From Bordetella parapertussis (lineage in GTDB: Bacteria; Pseudomonadota; Gammaproteobacteria; Burkholderiales; Burkholderiaceae_C): a stretch of DNA of 6,370 bases. The position numbers were made by a program, and so were the translations under genes. The stretch lies in the NCBI GenBank assembly GCA_943328885.2, contig CALQBT020000168.1, positions 1-6,370 on the forward strand, written 5' to 3'. A model generated the notes under the pieces. The model made no database searches, had not been told where the DNA came from, and saw only the letters and a list, made by a program, of their open reading frames with translations. Position 1 is the first letter of the stretch, and every line of letters begins with the position of its first letter. Below are positions 5,900 to 6,370 of this stretch, piece after piece.

Positions 5900-6370
5900 T
5901 CAGATCGTCACACCGCCGTCGATCACCAGCGATTGGCCGGTCATGAAGCGGCTGGCCGGTGCGGCCAGGTAGACCGCCGCGCCGGCGATCTCGTCGGGCT
6001 CGCCGATGCGACGCAGCGGCGTCTCGGCATTGCGCAAGGCCAACACCTCGGGGTTGTCCCACAGCGCTTTGGCGAAATCGGTCTTGATCAGCCCGGGCGC
6101 GATGCAGTTGACGCGGACGTTGTGTGGCCCGAGTTCGACTGCCAGGTTGCGCGCGAGCTGCATGTCGGCGGCCTTGCTGATGCAGTAGGCGCCGATCACC
6201 GACGAGCCGCGCAGGCCACCGATCGACGAGACGATGATGATCGAGCCCTCGCGCCGGGCCATCATCTGCGGCGAGACCATGGTGACCAGCCAGTTGTTGG
6301 CGACGATGTTGTTCTCGAGGATCTTGCGGAACTGCTCGTCGGCGATGCCGGCCATCGGACCGTAGTAGGG
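5900..6370 (-). CDS. Short-chain dehydrogenase/reductase (SDR), C-terminal part
   Basis: The gene enters from beyond base 6370; 156 residues and the TGA stop are visible. The frame is open to the window edge (PYYGPMAG is the first peptide seen), so the Met at 6355 is internal. Classical SDR landmarks are present: ENN (19-21 of the fragment) with the structural/catalytic Asn, IIIVSSIGG (44-52) with catalytic Ser49, and Y62-x3-K66 (YCISK), 13 residues after the Ser as expected. RVNCIAPGLIKTDFAKALW (86-104) and MTGQSLVIDGG (143-153) complete the pattern. The NAD(P)-binding glycine motif must lie outside the window. RVNC-APGLIKT-F---LW resembles the DHRS4-like carbonyl reductase branch, but the substrate cannot be assigned. 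A strong hairpin follows its stop, so it may end a separate transcription unit. Confidence 0.93.
   Translation of the reverse strand, partial: PYYGPMAGIADEQFRKILENNIVANNWLVTMVSPQMMARREGSIIIVSSIGGLRGSSVIGAYCISKAADMQLARNLAVELGPHNVRVNCIAPGLIKTDFAKALWDNPEVLALRNAETPLRRIGEPDEIAGAAVYLAAPASRFMTGQSLVIDGGVTI

Overview
The window looks like ordinary housekeeping chromosome from a high-GC betaproteobacterium, most likely a member of the Burkholderiales. This rests on the protein sequences (a RibBA with a degenerate C-terminal half, NusB with a charged N-terminal extension, a TolQ/TolR pair), on the gene order, and on strong G/C bias at third codon positions. The exact genus cannot be read from the sequence.

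All nine genes lie on the minus strand and are tightly packed, so transcription runs from high to low coordinates. In that order they are: the C-terminal part of a short-chain dehydrogenase (6370-5900, cut by the window edge); aat, leucyl/phenylalanyl-tRNA-protein transferase (5815-5015); bpt, aspartate/glutamate leucyltransferase (5018-4263); ribBA (4215-3118); ribH, lumazine synthase (3082-2606); nusB (2609-2079); a class I/II PLP-dependent aminotransferase (2040-859); tolQ (774-88); and the first 27 codons of tolR (81-1, cut by the edge). aat/bpt and ribH/nusB overlap by 4 bases (ATGA and GTGA). The longest gap between genes is about 84 bases, so there is no sizeable gene-free region.

Functionally there are four blocks. 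aat and bpt are the two aminoacyl-transferases of the bacterial N-degron pathway: they put Leu/Phe on N-terminal basic residues and Leu on N-terminal acidic residues, marking proteins for ClpS/ClpAP. ribBA and ribH make 3,4-dihydroxy-2-butanone-4-phosphate and then lumazine, in the riboflavin pathway. nusB is a transcription antitermination and rRNA maturation factor that commonly follows ribH. tolQ-tolR starts the Tol-Pal envelope energy-transduction operon.

The points most worth a second look are modest. RibBA lacks the zinc-cysteine motif of GTP cyclohydrolase II, so GTP cyclohydrolase activity must come from another gene. A near-consensus -10 box (TACAAT) sits exactly where it would start a leaderless ribBA transcript, and there is no room for an FMN riboswitch before ribBA. 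A perfect 10-bp hairpin with a GCAA tetraloop lies just before aat and overlaps an alternative TTG start. I saw no mobile element, CRISPR array, RNA gene or clearly novel system.
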